From: an uncultured Desulfobacter sp.
GTDB lineage: Bacteria; Desulfobacterota; Desulfobacteria; Desulfobacterales; Desulfobacteraceae
Direction: 5' to 3'
Length of the DNA: 64,000 nucleotides
NCBI RefSeq assembly: GCF_963666145.1
Contig: NZ_OY762614.1
Span: forward strand, 6,066,501-6,130,500
A program made the translations under genes and the position numbers. Of this stretch, positions 33,986-42,218 are shown one piece after another (the first letter of the stretch is position 1; each line of letters opens with the position of its first letter). Under the pieces are notes generated by a model, which saw nothing but the letters and a program-made list of their open reading frames with translations, did not search any database and had not been told where the DNA came from.

Positions 33986-34020
33986 TGTTGCAGAATGCGA
34001 CAGTGCTGCGGAATGCACCA
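33986..34020. promoter_or_regulatory. Paired enhancer-binding sites (UAS) of the DMT transporter
   Basis: Site 1: TGTTGCA-GAA-TGCGACA (33986-34002). Site 2: TGCTGCG-GAA-TGCACCA (34004-34020). The centres are 18 bp apart. The distance to the -12 element is 91 bp, compared with 91 bp at the HEAT promoter. The sites lie between the end of the regulator gene and the transporter. Confidence 0.75.
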
Positions 34021-34045
34021 GTCAACTTAGCAAACTTGACAGCCA

Positions 34046-35395
34046 TTATTGAATTTTGAAGCGTTTCATAATCCGGTAAAGTGTTGATCGATTAATTCCT
34101 AGAATTTTCGAGGCTTCGGTTTTATTCCCTCCAGTGGATTCCAGCACTTCTTCTATGTGCGTTCTGTTCATCTGGTCCAAGGAATTAATATTCCTGCGAG
34201 GGCTTATAGATACAGCGTGTCTGAAAATGCTGGGCAGACTCGTCACCGACAGCACAGGGCTTTCTTCGAACAATGTGGCCCTTTCGATGATGTTTTCCAA
34301 TTCTCTTACGTTTCCCGGCCAGTTGTATTTTTCCATCAGCTTCATAGCATCCGGAGATATGCGATCAATCCGTTTGTTGTTTTGAGTCGTATAGCGTTTT
34401 AAAAAATGATAGGCCAACAATACAATATCATCAACACGTTCACGTAATGGCGGTAAGCTTATGGTGACAACATTAAGCCTATAATACAAGTCATCCCTAA
34501 AGCCTCCTTTTTCTACCATGTCCTCAAGATTTCTGTTTGTGGCCGCAATAATTCGAACCTGGACCTTTTTTTGTTTAAATGATCCGACCGGTTGAATTTC
34601 TCCGCTCTCAATCGCCCGTAGAAGGGTTTGTTGAAGGCCTTTTCCGATATCCCCTATTTCATCAAGAAACAGAGTACCTCCTTCGGCAGCCTCAAAAACG
34701 CCCTTTTTATCAGATACGGCACCGGTAAATGCACCTTTTACATGGCCGAACAATTCGCTGCTCATTAAACTTTCACTGATTGCAGCACAGTTTACGGGTA
34801 CATAGGGTTTTGCTGCCCGGTTTCCATTATAGTGAATGGCCCTTGCCACCAACTCTTTTCCGGTACCGGTTTCACCGCGAATCAGTACTGTGGTTCTGGA
34901 ATCCTTTACATGGTGAATGGTTTTAAAAACCTCTGTCATACCAGGGCTGTTACCGATGATATTATCAAATGTATATTTGTGCTTTAACTGACGCTTTAAC
35001 CGGGTATTATCCATGAGGAGGGCTTTTTTTTCCAATGTCTTCTTGACGATGACTTTGAATTCTTCCACATCAAAGGGCTTAAGAATATAATCTTCTGCTC
35101 CTTCTTTCATGGCAGCAACGGCAGTATCTACCGTGCCATAGGCTGTAATCATGATAACCATGATTCCGGCGTCGAATTGCTTTGCTGCTTTGAGAACCTG
35201 TTTGCCGTCAATACCCGGAAGCTTGAAATCTGCGACTATCAGGTCAAATGGATGTTTTTTAATCAATTTCAGGGCTTGTTCCCCAGTCTCTGTCGAATGG
35301 GCCTCGTATCCCATTTTCTTTATGACATGTACAAGCCCTCTGTTTAAATTTATATCATCTTCCACAATTAGTATTTTAAATGGTACGTCATCCAT
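34046..35395 (-). CDS. Sigma-54-dependent response regulator (NtrC/AtoC type)
   Basis: This 449-aa protein has a receiver domain (phospho-acceptor D55 in LIVADFKLPG), an AAA+ domain with Walker A GETGTGKE, the sigma-54 contact loop GAFTGA, and a Fis-type helix-turn-helix at the C-terminus (NKTEASKILGINRSTLYRIM). It activates RpoN promoters when phosphorylated, most likely by the histidine kinase encoded 6 bp upstream. Two sigma-54 promoters with matching UAS pairs lie within 2 kb downstream. Confidence 0.93.
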   Translation of the reverse strand: MDDVPFKILIVEDDINLNRGLVHVIKKMGYEAHSTETGEQALKLIKKHPFDLIVADFKLPGIDGKQVLKAAKQFDAGIMVIMITAYGTVDTAVAAMKEGAEDYILKPFDVEEFKVIVKKTLEKKALLMDNTRLKRQLKHKYTFDNIIGNSPGMTEVFKTIHHVKDSRTTVLIRGETGTGKELVARAIHYNGNRAAKPYVPVNCAAISESLMSSELFGHVKGAFTGAVSDKKGVFEAAEGGTLFLDEIGDIGKGLQQTLLRAIESGEIQPVGSFKQKKVQVRIIAATNRNLEDMVEKGGFRDDLYYRLNVVTISLPPLRERVDDIVLLAYHFLKRYTTQNNKRIDRISPDAMKLMEKYNWPGNVRELENIIERATLFEESPVLSVTSLPSIFRHAVSISPRRNINSLDQMNRTHIEEVLESTGGNKTEASKILGINRSTLYRIMKRFKIQ

Positions 35396-35401
35396 ATCTT
35401 G

Positions 35402-37117
35402 TTAAGCCTTAATTGGAAGTTCCAGCGTAAAATGTGTCCCGGTTTTGATCGTCTCATTCCGGGTTGAACTGACTACCTTTAGATCTCCCCCAAGTTTCCG
35501 TGCCATTTCATAGCTGATAAAAAGCCCAAGCCCTGTTCCTTCTCCTGGTTTTTTGGTTGAATAAAACGGATTGAAGATATTTGATATATCTTCTTTGGAG
35601 ATACCGATACCGGAATCTGAAACCTCAATTTTGACCAGTTTTAAAACCGGAATAAAACGGGTGCTCAACGAAAGATTTCCACCGTCAGGCATGGCCTCTA
35701 TAGCATTGGCCACGAGGTTGGTTACAATGGACTGTAAGGTGCTGGGATCTGCCAAAACATCTGGTATATCAGATTCCAAAGCCAATTTGACTTGAATGTT
35801 TTTTGCATCGCAGTGAGGAATCGTGATTTCCATCAATTTGTTCAATAGATCATTACAATTGACTGTTTGCAAGTCACTTTGTATGTGCCTTGAGAAATAC
35901 AAAAGATTTTTTATAACACTGCTGCCCTGTTTCACTTCATCAATAACGGTCAATAAGTGTTGAGAGACGCTTTCTGGGTCAAAATTGTCCTCCTCTATCT
36001 CTTCCAGGGCAATCTGTGTATATAGAAGAGCATTGGCCAAAGGGGTATTCAATTCATGGGCAAGGCCTGAAGTCAGAAGCCCCATAGATGCCAATTTTTC
36101 TTTTTGAATGACCTGAAATTCCATTTCCTTTTCCCGTTGATACTTTTCCTTCACCATATTTACGATAGCAGTTGAGATAAAAAATGCCAAAATGAAAACA
36201 AGCCCCCCGGTCACTAACGCATAAATAAAGGCCTTTTTCTCCAGAATCCTGATTCGATTTAAAATTTCCCCCATATCCTGATCTGCCATAACGGTCCAGC
36301 CAAAAAAATCGATATTCTGTCTGGCCTGAAGAACAGATTTACCCCGATAATCGATGGCTTGATAGGCTGCCAAATCGCCTTCGGACTTATTATTTGTCAT
36401 TGAAACCCTTGTCTCAAGTGTTTTGGCACCAAACCGGGAGGTAGATAAAAACCATCCTGCTTCGTCAATTAAATAAACTTCGCCGGTATCTTCCATCTTG
36501 TTTTCTTGAAGCAGCACACTTACGGCTCTGAAATCCACCAACCCGCATAAAAAATGAAGTTCATCTTTTGCCGTATTTAAAAGTAACGATTTTGACAGCA
36601 TCAATACAGGGAGCTGTTCATTGTTTTTCGTTATTTTGAATATCTTGGTTATTTTAGTTCCTTGCCATGACAGTTGTGCCTGTAACGCCATCTCTATAAT
36701 TGGGTCGTTGATCTTTTTGGGTCCTGTATTAAAAATGAGCTGACCTGACTGAGTAACGATAAAAAAGTCAATATAAGGCCTGTGCAAATCATTGACTATT
36801 TGATTAAGATGATGTCTGAAATTTGGTTCCGACATATCTAAGAGACTGCTGACCAGGTGAATATCATTCACCCGCTCCATTATAAAATGTTTTATAGATT
36901 CCGCGTTTCTTATCGCCAGATTAGTAAGGTAGGAAGCAGCTCTATCCTTGATCATCTGTTTGCTTCGTGATATCCCATTAAATCCAAAAGAAACCAGCGG
37001 AACTAATGCGATAAACATAAATACGGAAATCAGAAGCAAACGAAATTTCTGAAAATGCGATTCTGTAAATTTGGCATTGATGTTTTTATCACTATTCATT
37101 GCAATATTGATTCTCAT
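35402..37117 (-). CDS. Membrane sensor histidine kinase with extracytoplasmic sensor domain
   Basis: This 571-aa protein has a transmembrane helix near residues 30-50, a periplasmic region of about 240 residues of Cache type, a second helix near 295-320, then the dimerisation helix with H-box HELNTPLANALLY and an ATPase with LVANAIEAMP, DSGIGISKED and GEGTGLGLFISYEMA. It is the cognate kinase of the adjacent NtrC-type regulator. The ligand is unknown. The start at 37117 or the ATG six codons later is possible; neither has a strong ribosome-binding site. Confidence 0.9.
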   Translation of the reverse strand: MRINIAMNSDKNINAKFTESHFQKFRLLLISVFMFIALVPLVSFGFNGISRSKQMIKDRAASYLTNLAIRNAESIKHFIMERVNDIHLVSSLLDMSEPNFRHHLNQIVNDLHRPYIDFFIVTQSGQLIFNTGPKKINDPIIEMALQAQLSWQGTKITKIFKITKNNEQLPVLMLSKSLLLNTAKDELHFLCGLVDFRAVSVLLQENKMEDTGEVYLIDEAGWFLSTSRFGAKTLETRVSMTNNKSEGDLAAYQAIDYRGKSVLQARQNIDFFGWTVMADQDMGEILNRIRILEKKAFIYALVTGGLVFILAFFISTAIVNMVKEKYQREKEMEFQVIQKEKLASMGLLTSGLAHELNTPLANALLYTQIALEEIEEDNFDPESVSQHLLTVIDEVKQGSSVIKNLLYFSRHIQSDLQTVNCNDLLNKLMEITIPHCDAKNIQVKLALESDIPDVLADPSTLQSIVTNLVANAIEAMPDGGNLSLSTRFIPVLKLVKIEVSDSGIGISKEDISNIFNPFYSTKKPGEGTGLGLFISYEMARKLGGDLKVVSSTRNETIKTGTHFTLELPIKA

Positions 37118-37211
37118 CTTTCAAATTGCTTTTATCATGTCAAATGCCAATAGCCAATTAAATTCAAATCCAGATGATGTCTGGCAGTTTAATATTTACA
37201 GGAGGGTGTTT

Positions 37212-37265
37212 ATGACTTCTTTGAGCACCCCTGGAACCTCATATAGATACAGCCGCCCGGATTAA
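37212..37265 (+). CDS. Candidate 17-aa peptide gene ending in a terminator
   Basis: An AGGAGG, 6-nt spacer and ATG open a 17-codon frame, MTSLSTPGTSYRYSRPD, whose last codons form the left arm of the hairpin at 37246-37281. The frame is open further upstream to 37136 (MSNANSQLNS) in a longer 43-aa version. No homologue is known to me. The strong ribosome-binding site directly before an intrinsic terminator is the reason to list it. Confidence 0.4.
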   Translation: MTSLSTPGTSYRYSRPD

Positions 37266-37281
37266 TCCAGGCGGCTGTATC
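37246..37281 (+). terminator. Intrinsic terminator behind the small peptide frame
   Basis: GATACAGCCGCC (37246-37257) and GGCGGCTGTATC (37270-37281) form a perfect 12-bp stem, followed on the plus strand by an AT-rich tail with seven T in a row. The T-run direction fits plus-strand transcription, where the only upstream frame is the small peptide. Confidence 0.75.
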
Positions 37282-37304
37282 TTATATTATTTTTTTAAAT
37301 GATT

Positions 37305-37466
37305 TTATTCTATTTTTTGAAACTCATCTTTTCCCACGCCGCACACCGGGCAGGTCCAATCACCAGGCAAATCTTCAAAAGCGGTGCCGGGCTCAATATT
37401 TCCAGCATCATCTCCTTCTTCAGGATCATATACCCAGCCACAGGGGATACATTCATATTTTTCCAT
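37305..37466 (-). CDS. Rubredoxin
   Basis: This 53-aa protein contains the rubredoxin iron centre: YECIPCGWVYDP at the N-terminus and WTCPVCGVGKDEF at the C-terminus (two CxxC pairs). AGGAGG precedes the ATG at 37466. It lies 20 bp after hcp on the same strand and is therefore probably its electron partner, or an element of a rubredoxin-dependent NO/O2 detoxification chain. Confidence 0.95.
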   Translation of the reverse strand: MEKYECIPCGWVYDPEEGDDAGNIEPGTAFEDLPGDWTCPVCGVGKDEFQKIE

Positions 37467-37486
37467 ACGCCAACCTCCTTGATATA

Positions 37487-39130
37487 CTAATTACCTGCCA
37501 TCATAGCTGCAATATCAGCATCAACGTCACCAATGGGTTTGATGTCAAAGTTTTCAACTAGGACATTCAACACTGTGGGTGATACAAATGCGGGCAGCGT
37601 GGGACCTAAACGAATACCCTTTACGCCCAGGTGCAACAATGCCAATAGAACCGCTACAGCTTTTTGTTCATACCAACCGATATCAAAGGATATGGGAAGT
37701 TCATTAATATGATCCAGCCCGAATGCATCCCGTAGTTTCATGGCGATCACAGCCAGTGAGTATGAGTCGTTGCACTGTCCTGCGTCCAGCACCCGTGGGA
37801 TTCCTCCGATATCGCCCAAATTGAGTTTATTGTATCTGTATTTTGCACACCCGGCCGTGAGGATCACGGCATCTTTGGGTAATTTTTCAGCTACTTCAGT
37901 AAAATAGTTGCGGTCTTTTTGGCGGCCATCGCATCCGGCCATGACAATGAAGCGTTTGATGGCACCTGATTTAATTGCCTCAACCACCTTATCGGCCAGG
38001 GCCAGTACCTGGTTATGTGCAAATCCGCCAACGATCATACCTGTTTCTATCTCAGTGGGCGATTGACAGGTTTTTGCCAACGCTACAATTTTTGAAAAAT
38101 CTTTGGTACCGCCATTGGTCCTATCCGGAATATGGGTTGTGTCTGGATAGGAGACGACCCCAGTCGTAAAAAGTTTATCCTGATACGTATTTTTCTTTTT
38201 AATGGGAATAATGCAGTTGGTCGTCATCAGGATGGGGCCGTTAAATGTTTCAAAATCTTCATTCTGGTGCCACCAGGAGCCGCCGTAATTGCCTTTCAGA
38301 TGATCATATTTTTTAAATGCAGGATAATAATTGGCCGGCAGCATTTCGCCGTGGGTGTATACATCAACGCCCGTACCTTTTGTCTGCTCCAGCAGTTCCT
38401 CCATATCTTTGAGATCGTGGCCCGAAATCAGGATTCCAGGTTTTGTCCCCACACCGATGTTGACTTCTGTTATCTCCGGGTTTCCATAGGCCTGGGTATT
38501 GGCCTGGTCCAAAGCAGCCATTGTTGTCACAGCTGTTTCACCGGCTTTCATAACCATGGCGACCATTTCATCAACGCTCAGATCCTGGGTGGTAGAGTTT
38601 AATGCCTCATACAGAAAATCCCAGATTTCATCTTTAGTGACACCGAGTACCGCAGCATGGTCCGCATATGCACAGATACCTTTCAGACCGATAACCAGAA
38701 GCTCCCGAAGAGATCTAACATCTTCATTTTCAGTTGAAAGTACACCAACGGCTTCTGCCTTGGCTGCAAATTCGGAAGGATCATTAGAAAACCAGGTTAC
38801 ACAGTCATGAAGATTGGTTCCGACTTTATCTTTAACACTATCAAACAAGGTCTTTTTAACAGCCTGGGCACGGTTGATCCAGTTCACAAGATCGTCATCA
38901 TTGAAATTGACATTTGTGATGGTTGTGAAAAGTCCTTCGGCAATAAATTTACCGTTGGATGCCGGGACATCAATCCCTGCCGCTTTTGCTGTCTGTGCAA
39001 GGACTGCAATCCCTTTTAAATTATAAATTAAAAGATCCTGAAGATTTGCCGTGCTTCCTTTTTTGCCACACATTCCGTTAATGGTACATCCCTGATTTTT
39101 AGCGGTTTCCTGACATTGAAAACAAAACAT
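37487..39130 (-). CDS. hcp: Hydroxylamine reductase / hybrid cluster protein
   Basis: This 547-aa prismane protein has the N-terminal cysteine cluster C3, C6, C15 and C21 (MFCFQCQETAKNQGCTINGM), as in Desulfovibrio Hcp. Hybrid-cluster ligands are seen as MAGCDGRQKDRNYF, LTAGCAKYR and DAGQCNDSYS. It reduces hydroxylamine to ammonia in vitro and detoxifies nitric oxide in vivo. It is co-transcribed with rubredoxin. An FNR-like box lies 87 bp upstream. Confidence 0.96.
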   Translation of the reverse strand: MFCFQCQETAKNQGCTINGMCGKKGSTANLQDLLIYNLKGIAVLAQTAKAAGIDVPASNGKFIAEGLFTTITNVNFNDDDLVNWINRAQAVKKTLFDSVKDKVGTNLHDCVTWFSNDPSEFAAKAEAVGVLSTENEDVRSLRELLVIGLKGICAYADHAAVLGVTKDEIWDFLYEALNSTTQDLSVDEMVAMVMKAGETAVTTMAALDQANTQAYGNPEITEVNIGVGTKPGILISGHDLKDMEELLEQTKGTGVDVYTHGEMLPANYYPAFKKYDHLKGNYGGSWWHQNEDFETFNGPILMTTNCIIPIKKKNTYQDKLFTTGVVSYPDTTHIPDRTNGGTKDFSKIVALAKTCQSPTEIETGMIVGGFAHNQVLALADKVVEAIKSGAIKRFIVMAGCDGRQKDRNYFTEVAEKLPKDAVILTAGCAKYRYNKLNLGDIGGIPRVLDAGQCNDSYSLAVIAMKLRDAFGLDHINELPISFDIGWYEQKAVAVLLALLHLGVKGIRLGPTLPAFVSPTVLNVLVENFDIKPIGDVDADIAAMMAGN

Positions 39131-39216
39131 GTAAAAGCCTCCTTATTTATAAATTAATTGCTAAGAATTCTCTGCTTTTCAGGTAACACTATACAGTTAA
39201 AAGTTGTGTAGAAACC

Positions 39217-39230
39217 TTGATCTGAATCAA
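39217..39230. promoter_or_regulatory. FNR-like box upstream of hcp
   Basis: TTGATCTGAATCAA is a perfect TTGAT-N4-ATCAA palindrome, placed 87 bp upstream of hcp. Fnr/HcpR-type regulators bind such sites before hcp in related bacteria. Confidence 0.72.
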
Positions 39231-39259
39231 GATATAAAGAAAAAATTAAAGATAAACGC

Positions 39260-39270
39260 TTATGCGATAA
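39260..39270. promoter_or_regulatory. Short palindrome shared with the Crp/Fnr gene promoter
   Basis: TTATGCGATAA (TTAT-gcg-ATAA) occurs here and again at 42794-42804, upstream of the second Crp/Fnr gene. It may be a second type of regulator site. Confidence 0.4.
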
Positions 39271-39538
39271 AAGTTGGGAGGTACATTATTCATACTTAAC
39301 ATATAACAATTTTATATTAAAGGGATTTTGAATATATCAGATCGACACATCAAGCTATTACCATATTTCTAATATTGACGAAATCGTAAAAAGGGGTCTC
39401 ATTTTTTATGAAAAAATTGTGTTTTTTTTTGATTTGGATCAAGGATATACCAGTCTTTTTCAGGTATGTTTTTTTAACAGCCTGAACAGAAGGGTAAACA
39501 TCTATAATGTTGCAAAGTTTTTCAATGAAAGGAGAGTT

Positions 39539-40342
39539 ATGAAGTGGACTCGGGATGCCGAAAAAGAAATATCAAAAGTTCCATTTTTTGTGAGAAAGAA
39601 AGTTCGGAAGCGGGTTGAAACGGAGGCAGCCGAACGCGGAGACGCCAAAGTTTTATTGGATCATGTCCATGCATCACGCAAACACTTTTTGTCCAACATG
39701 GAATCGGAAATTAAAGGATATCAGATAGAGGCTTGTTTCAACCAAGGGGGGTGCCCCAATAGTTGCATTGAAAAAAATACTTTAATGACGCGGCTTGAAG
39801 CCCTGCTTGAGGCAGAAGACCTTTTAGGATTTCTAAGGAAAAACGTTCCGGGCAAGCTCAGATTCCATCATGAATTTCGGATCAGCATTTCCCACTGCCC
39901 CAATGCTTGTTCCCAGCCACAGATAAAGGATATTGGTATCATTGCCGCCATGTATCCCAGAACGGAAGAAATCCTATGCAGCGGATGTTTGTCTTGTGTT
40001 AATGTCTGCAAGGAAAAAGCGGTTGCCCTGTCTAATACTCCTTTCCCCCTAATTAACACCCAGACCTGCCTTGGCTGTGGTGCCTGTGTTCGCGCCTGCC
40101 CCGAAGGGTGCATCCTGGCTGGAGAGAGTGGATACCGTGTTTTACTCGGTGGCCGGTTAGGCCGCCATCCCAGGCTTGCCCGTGAGCTGCCACACCTCTT
40201 TACCGAAGATCAGGTTCTTGAAGTGGTAAGGGCCTGCCTGGCGTACTACAAAGAGTACAGCGGGGCAGGCCAAAGGTTTTCCGTCCTACTGGGCGATGAC
40301 GATATCCCCCGGGAGATTCTTCAAACTGTTCTGCCGCAGTAA
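39539..40342 (+). CDS. Siroheme-type nitrite/sulfite reductase-like protein with ferredoxin domain
   Basis: This 267-aa protein starts at ATG 39539 after GGAGAG. Residues about 1-35 resemble the PCP_red helix of light-independent protochlorophyllide reductase (AEKEISKVPFFVRKKVRKRV). A half-size sulfite/nitrite reductase domain follows with cysteines in NQGGCPNSC and SHCPNACSQPQ, the [4Fe-4S]-siroheme ligands. A 2[4Fe-4S] ferredoxin domain ends it (CSGCLSCVNVCKEKA, CLGCGACVRACPEGC). The gene is divergent from hcp, so it may take part in nitrite or NO defence; sulfite is an alternative substrate. Confidence 0.82.
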   Translation: MKWTRDAEKEISKVPFFVRKKVRKRVETEAAERGDAKVLLDHVHASRKHFLSNMESEIKGYQIEACFNQGGCPNSCIEKNTLMTRLEALLEAEDLLGFLRKNVPGKLRFHHEFRISISHCPNACSQPQIKDIGIIAAMYPRTEEILCSGCLSCVNVCKEKAVALSNTPFPLINTQTCLGCGACVRACPEGCILAGESGYRVLLGGRLGRHPRLARELPHLFTEDQVLEVVRACLAYYKEYSGAGQRFSVLLGDDDIPREILQTVLPQ

Positions 40343-40368
40343 TTTATTTTTCCAGTCGGGTTATTTCA

Positions 40369-40689
40369 TCAAATTGGAGGTGCAATGGTGACAATGATCC
40401 GCATTTGGGTGTCTGCCATTATACCATGGGGTTCCCTGATTTCCGAAATCAGGATATCCCCCTTATTGGCTGGAATCTTGGTATCGTTCTCCCCCAGAAA
40501 CCATCCCTTTCCCTCAAGAACCTGGATGGACAATTCCCCATCCAGATCGTGGGAATGAACCGGGAACGTCACACCGGCATCCAGATTGAAATTGATAATT
40601 TTGAAAAACTCTGAAGTTTGAACTAAAAAAAATCTCTTCATCGCTCCAGGGGTAAACTCGTTGGTGTCTGTGAGTTTTAAAACTTTCAT
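40369..40689 (-). CDS. Small cupin protein
   Basis: This single-cupin protein of 106 aa starts MKVLKLTDTNEFTPGA after AAAGGAAAA. Cupin motif 1 is FPVHSHDLDGELSIQVLEGKG and motif 2 IREPHGIMA, giving metal ligands of His, His, Glu and His. It may sense or degrade a small ligand. It is convergent with the siroheme gene and follows the amidotransferase gene in the same direction. Confidence 0.82.
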   Translation of the reverse strand: MKVLKLTDTNEFTPGAMKRFFLVQTSEFFKIINFNLDAGVTFPVHSHDLDGELSIQVLEGKGWFLGENDTKIPANKGDILISEIREPHGIMADTQMRIIVTIAPPI

Positions 40690-40728
40690 GAATTTTCCTT
40701 TCACATTTAAAAAATTTTATTTTGCTGT

Positions 40729-41418
40729 TTACCTGGCCAATGAATCCAGAACACCATTCATGATATTATTGCTGTGTGAAAAATTACGCTTCATTGATAA
40801 AATTTCTGTTTCCGATTGAACGTATTTTGATCCATCAATTTCGTCTTTACAGTTCAGAACCAGGTTTTCGATAGTCTGCTGTGTAGATTCCAGATGGAAT
40901 TGAAATCCAATAATATGATTTTCGAAAACAAAGCCCTGGTTTAGACAGGCTTCACTTTTTGCAATGTGTACCGCTCCTTTTGGAATATCAAACGTATCCC
41001 CATGCCAATGGAAAACTCCTGCCTGCTGGGGAAAAACGCCGGCCAGAATAGTATCATTGATTTCTTCGCAGACTTCTATGTCAAACCAACCGATCTCCCT
41101 ATATTTATTTTTATAAACATCGGCCCCCATCACCTGGGCAATTAATTGGGCTCCCAGGCAGATTCCCAGAATCTTTTTGTTGTACCTGACGGACTGCTCA
41201 ATTAATTGTTTTTCTTCATAGAGCCAGGGACATGCAACTTCGTCATTTACCCCCATGGGTCCTCCCATAACAATCAAACAGTCAAAATCGTCAACTGACG
41301 GGAGAGCGCAGGGTTTAAAAAACTGAGTTCCTGTTAACTGATGGCCGCCGGCTATTAATGCCGGGCTCATCATGCCAAGATCTTCAAATGGGACATGTTG
41401 CAGATAATGAACTCTCAT
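40729..41418 (-). CDS. Class I glutamine amidotransferase-like protein
   Basis: This 229-aa protein resembles GuaA-type stand-alone amidotransferases (YfeJ/YLR126C group): oxyanion strand LIVMGGPMGVND, nucleophile Cys in GICLGAQLIAQ (about 95) and catalytic His in IGFQFHLES (about 174). The acceptor substrate is unknown; related proteins deglutamylate or act as peptidases. It is divergent from the CBS/HPP operon across a 21-bp inverted repeat carrying two FNR-like boxes. Confidence 0.87.
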   Translation of the reverse strand: MRVHYLQHVPFEDLGMMSPALIAGGHQLTGTQFFKPCALPSVDDFDCLIVMGGPMGVNDEVACPWLYEEKQLIEQSVRYNKKILGICLGAQLIAQVMGADVYKNKYREIGWFDIEVCEEINDTILAGVFPQQAGVFHWHGDTFDIPKGAVHIAKSEACLNQGFVFENHIIGFQFHLESTQQTIENLVLNCKDEIDGSKYVQSETEILSMKRNFSHSNNIMNGVLDSLAR

Positions 41419-41479
41419 GGACTTGCTCCTTTAGCCTGGATTATTTTTTTAAACTTTAAACCAAAATAACAGTTTTATT

Positions 41480-41533
41480 CATTGACATAGGTCAAGTTTT
41501 GGCTTTTTTGTAAAAACTTGATCTATGTCAATG
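41480..41533. promoter_or_regulatory. 21-bp inverted repeat with two FNR-like boxes between divergent operons
   Basis: The left arm (41480-41500) contains TTGACATAGGTCAA at 41482-41495. The right arm (41513-41533) contains TTGATCTATGTCAA at 41518-41531. The arms are inverted copies with one mismatch around a 12-bp centre. Two boxes facing two promoters suggest shared control of the amidotransferase and CBS/HPP genes by a Crp/Fnr protein. Confidence 0.75.
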
Positions 41534-41607
41534 TGTTTCCAGCCATGATTTTCCATATTCTTCCTACAACGGCCGGAAACGTTAGCAAAGAGAACGAAAG
41601 GAGAGTT

Positions 41608-42201
41608 ATGAACTTCAGCCGTATCAATGAGTGCTTTCAGACTATCACAGACCAGGATGTACTGGAGGCGATGAAGGAAATTCCTGGATATCTGGATATC
41701 ACGCCGTCTGACTTTATAGAGGTATACCGGATTGCTTTTGAACATGCGGTTAACCGTATTACGACTGCCATTTTAGCAGAACATGTGATGACTCGAAAGG
41801 TTGTTTCCGTTTTTGAAGACGCACCGCTTTTAGAAGCCGCCTGCAGGATGCGGGATCACGATATTTCCGGTGTTCCGGTGCTCAATGAACAGGGTGCCGT
41901 AACCGGTGTCATATCTGAAAAAGATTTTCTGTCCAGAATGACTGAAAAAAAAGCCCCGTCGTTCATGCAGGTGCTGATTCAGTGTATGGATGACAGCCGT
42001 TGTCTTGCCCGGCCCCTAAAAGCACTGAAGGCCCGAGACATCATGTCTTCTCCGCCGGTGACTGTCCACAAAAGTCTCAGGTTGCTGGACGTGGCCAACC
42101 TTATGGATCGGAAAAATATTAACCGGGTCCCGGTGTGTGGGGATAACAACATTCCGATAGGGATAATTGCCCGGTCAGATCTTGTCCAGGCCATGTGCTG
42201 A
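41608..42201 (+). CDS. CBS-domain pair protein
   Basis: This 197-aa protein starts at ATG 41608 after AGGAGAG. A helical N-terminus of about 60 residues precedes two CBS motifs (about 62-125: VMTRKVVSVFEDAPLLEA; 140-195: IMSSPPVTVHKSLRLLDVANLM). CBS pairs bind adenine nucleotides. It is followed after 17 bp by an HPP-family membrane protein, and in other genomes CBS and HPP are fused, so it is the likely cytoplasmic regulator of that transporter. Confidence 0.87.
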   Translation: MNFSRINECFQTITDQDVLEAMKEIPGYLDITPSDFIEVYRIAFEHAVNRITTAILAEHVMTRKVVSVFEDAPLLEAACRMRDHDISGVPVLNEQGAVTGVISEKDFLSRMTEKKAPSFMQVLIQCMDDSRCLARPLKALKARDIMSSPPVTVHKSLRLLDVANLMDRKNINRVPVCGDNNIPIGIIARSDLVQAMC

Positions 42202-42218
42202 TAAAAAGGAGACCGACA

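Noticed and set aside
37071..37211. Upstream extension of the small peptide frame, partly antisense to the kinase start
   Set aside because: The extension overlaps the kinase gene start and lacks a ribosome-binding site; only the last 17 codons have one.
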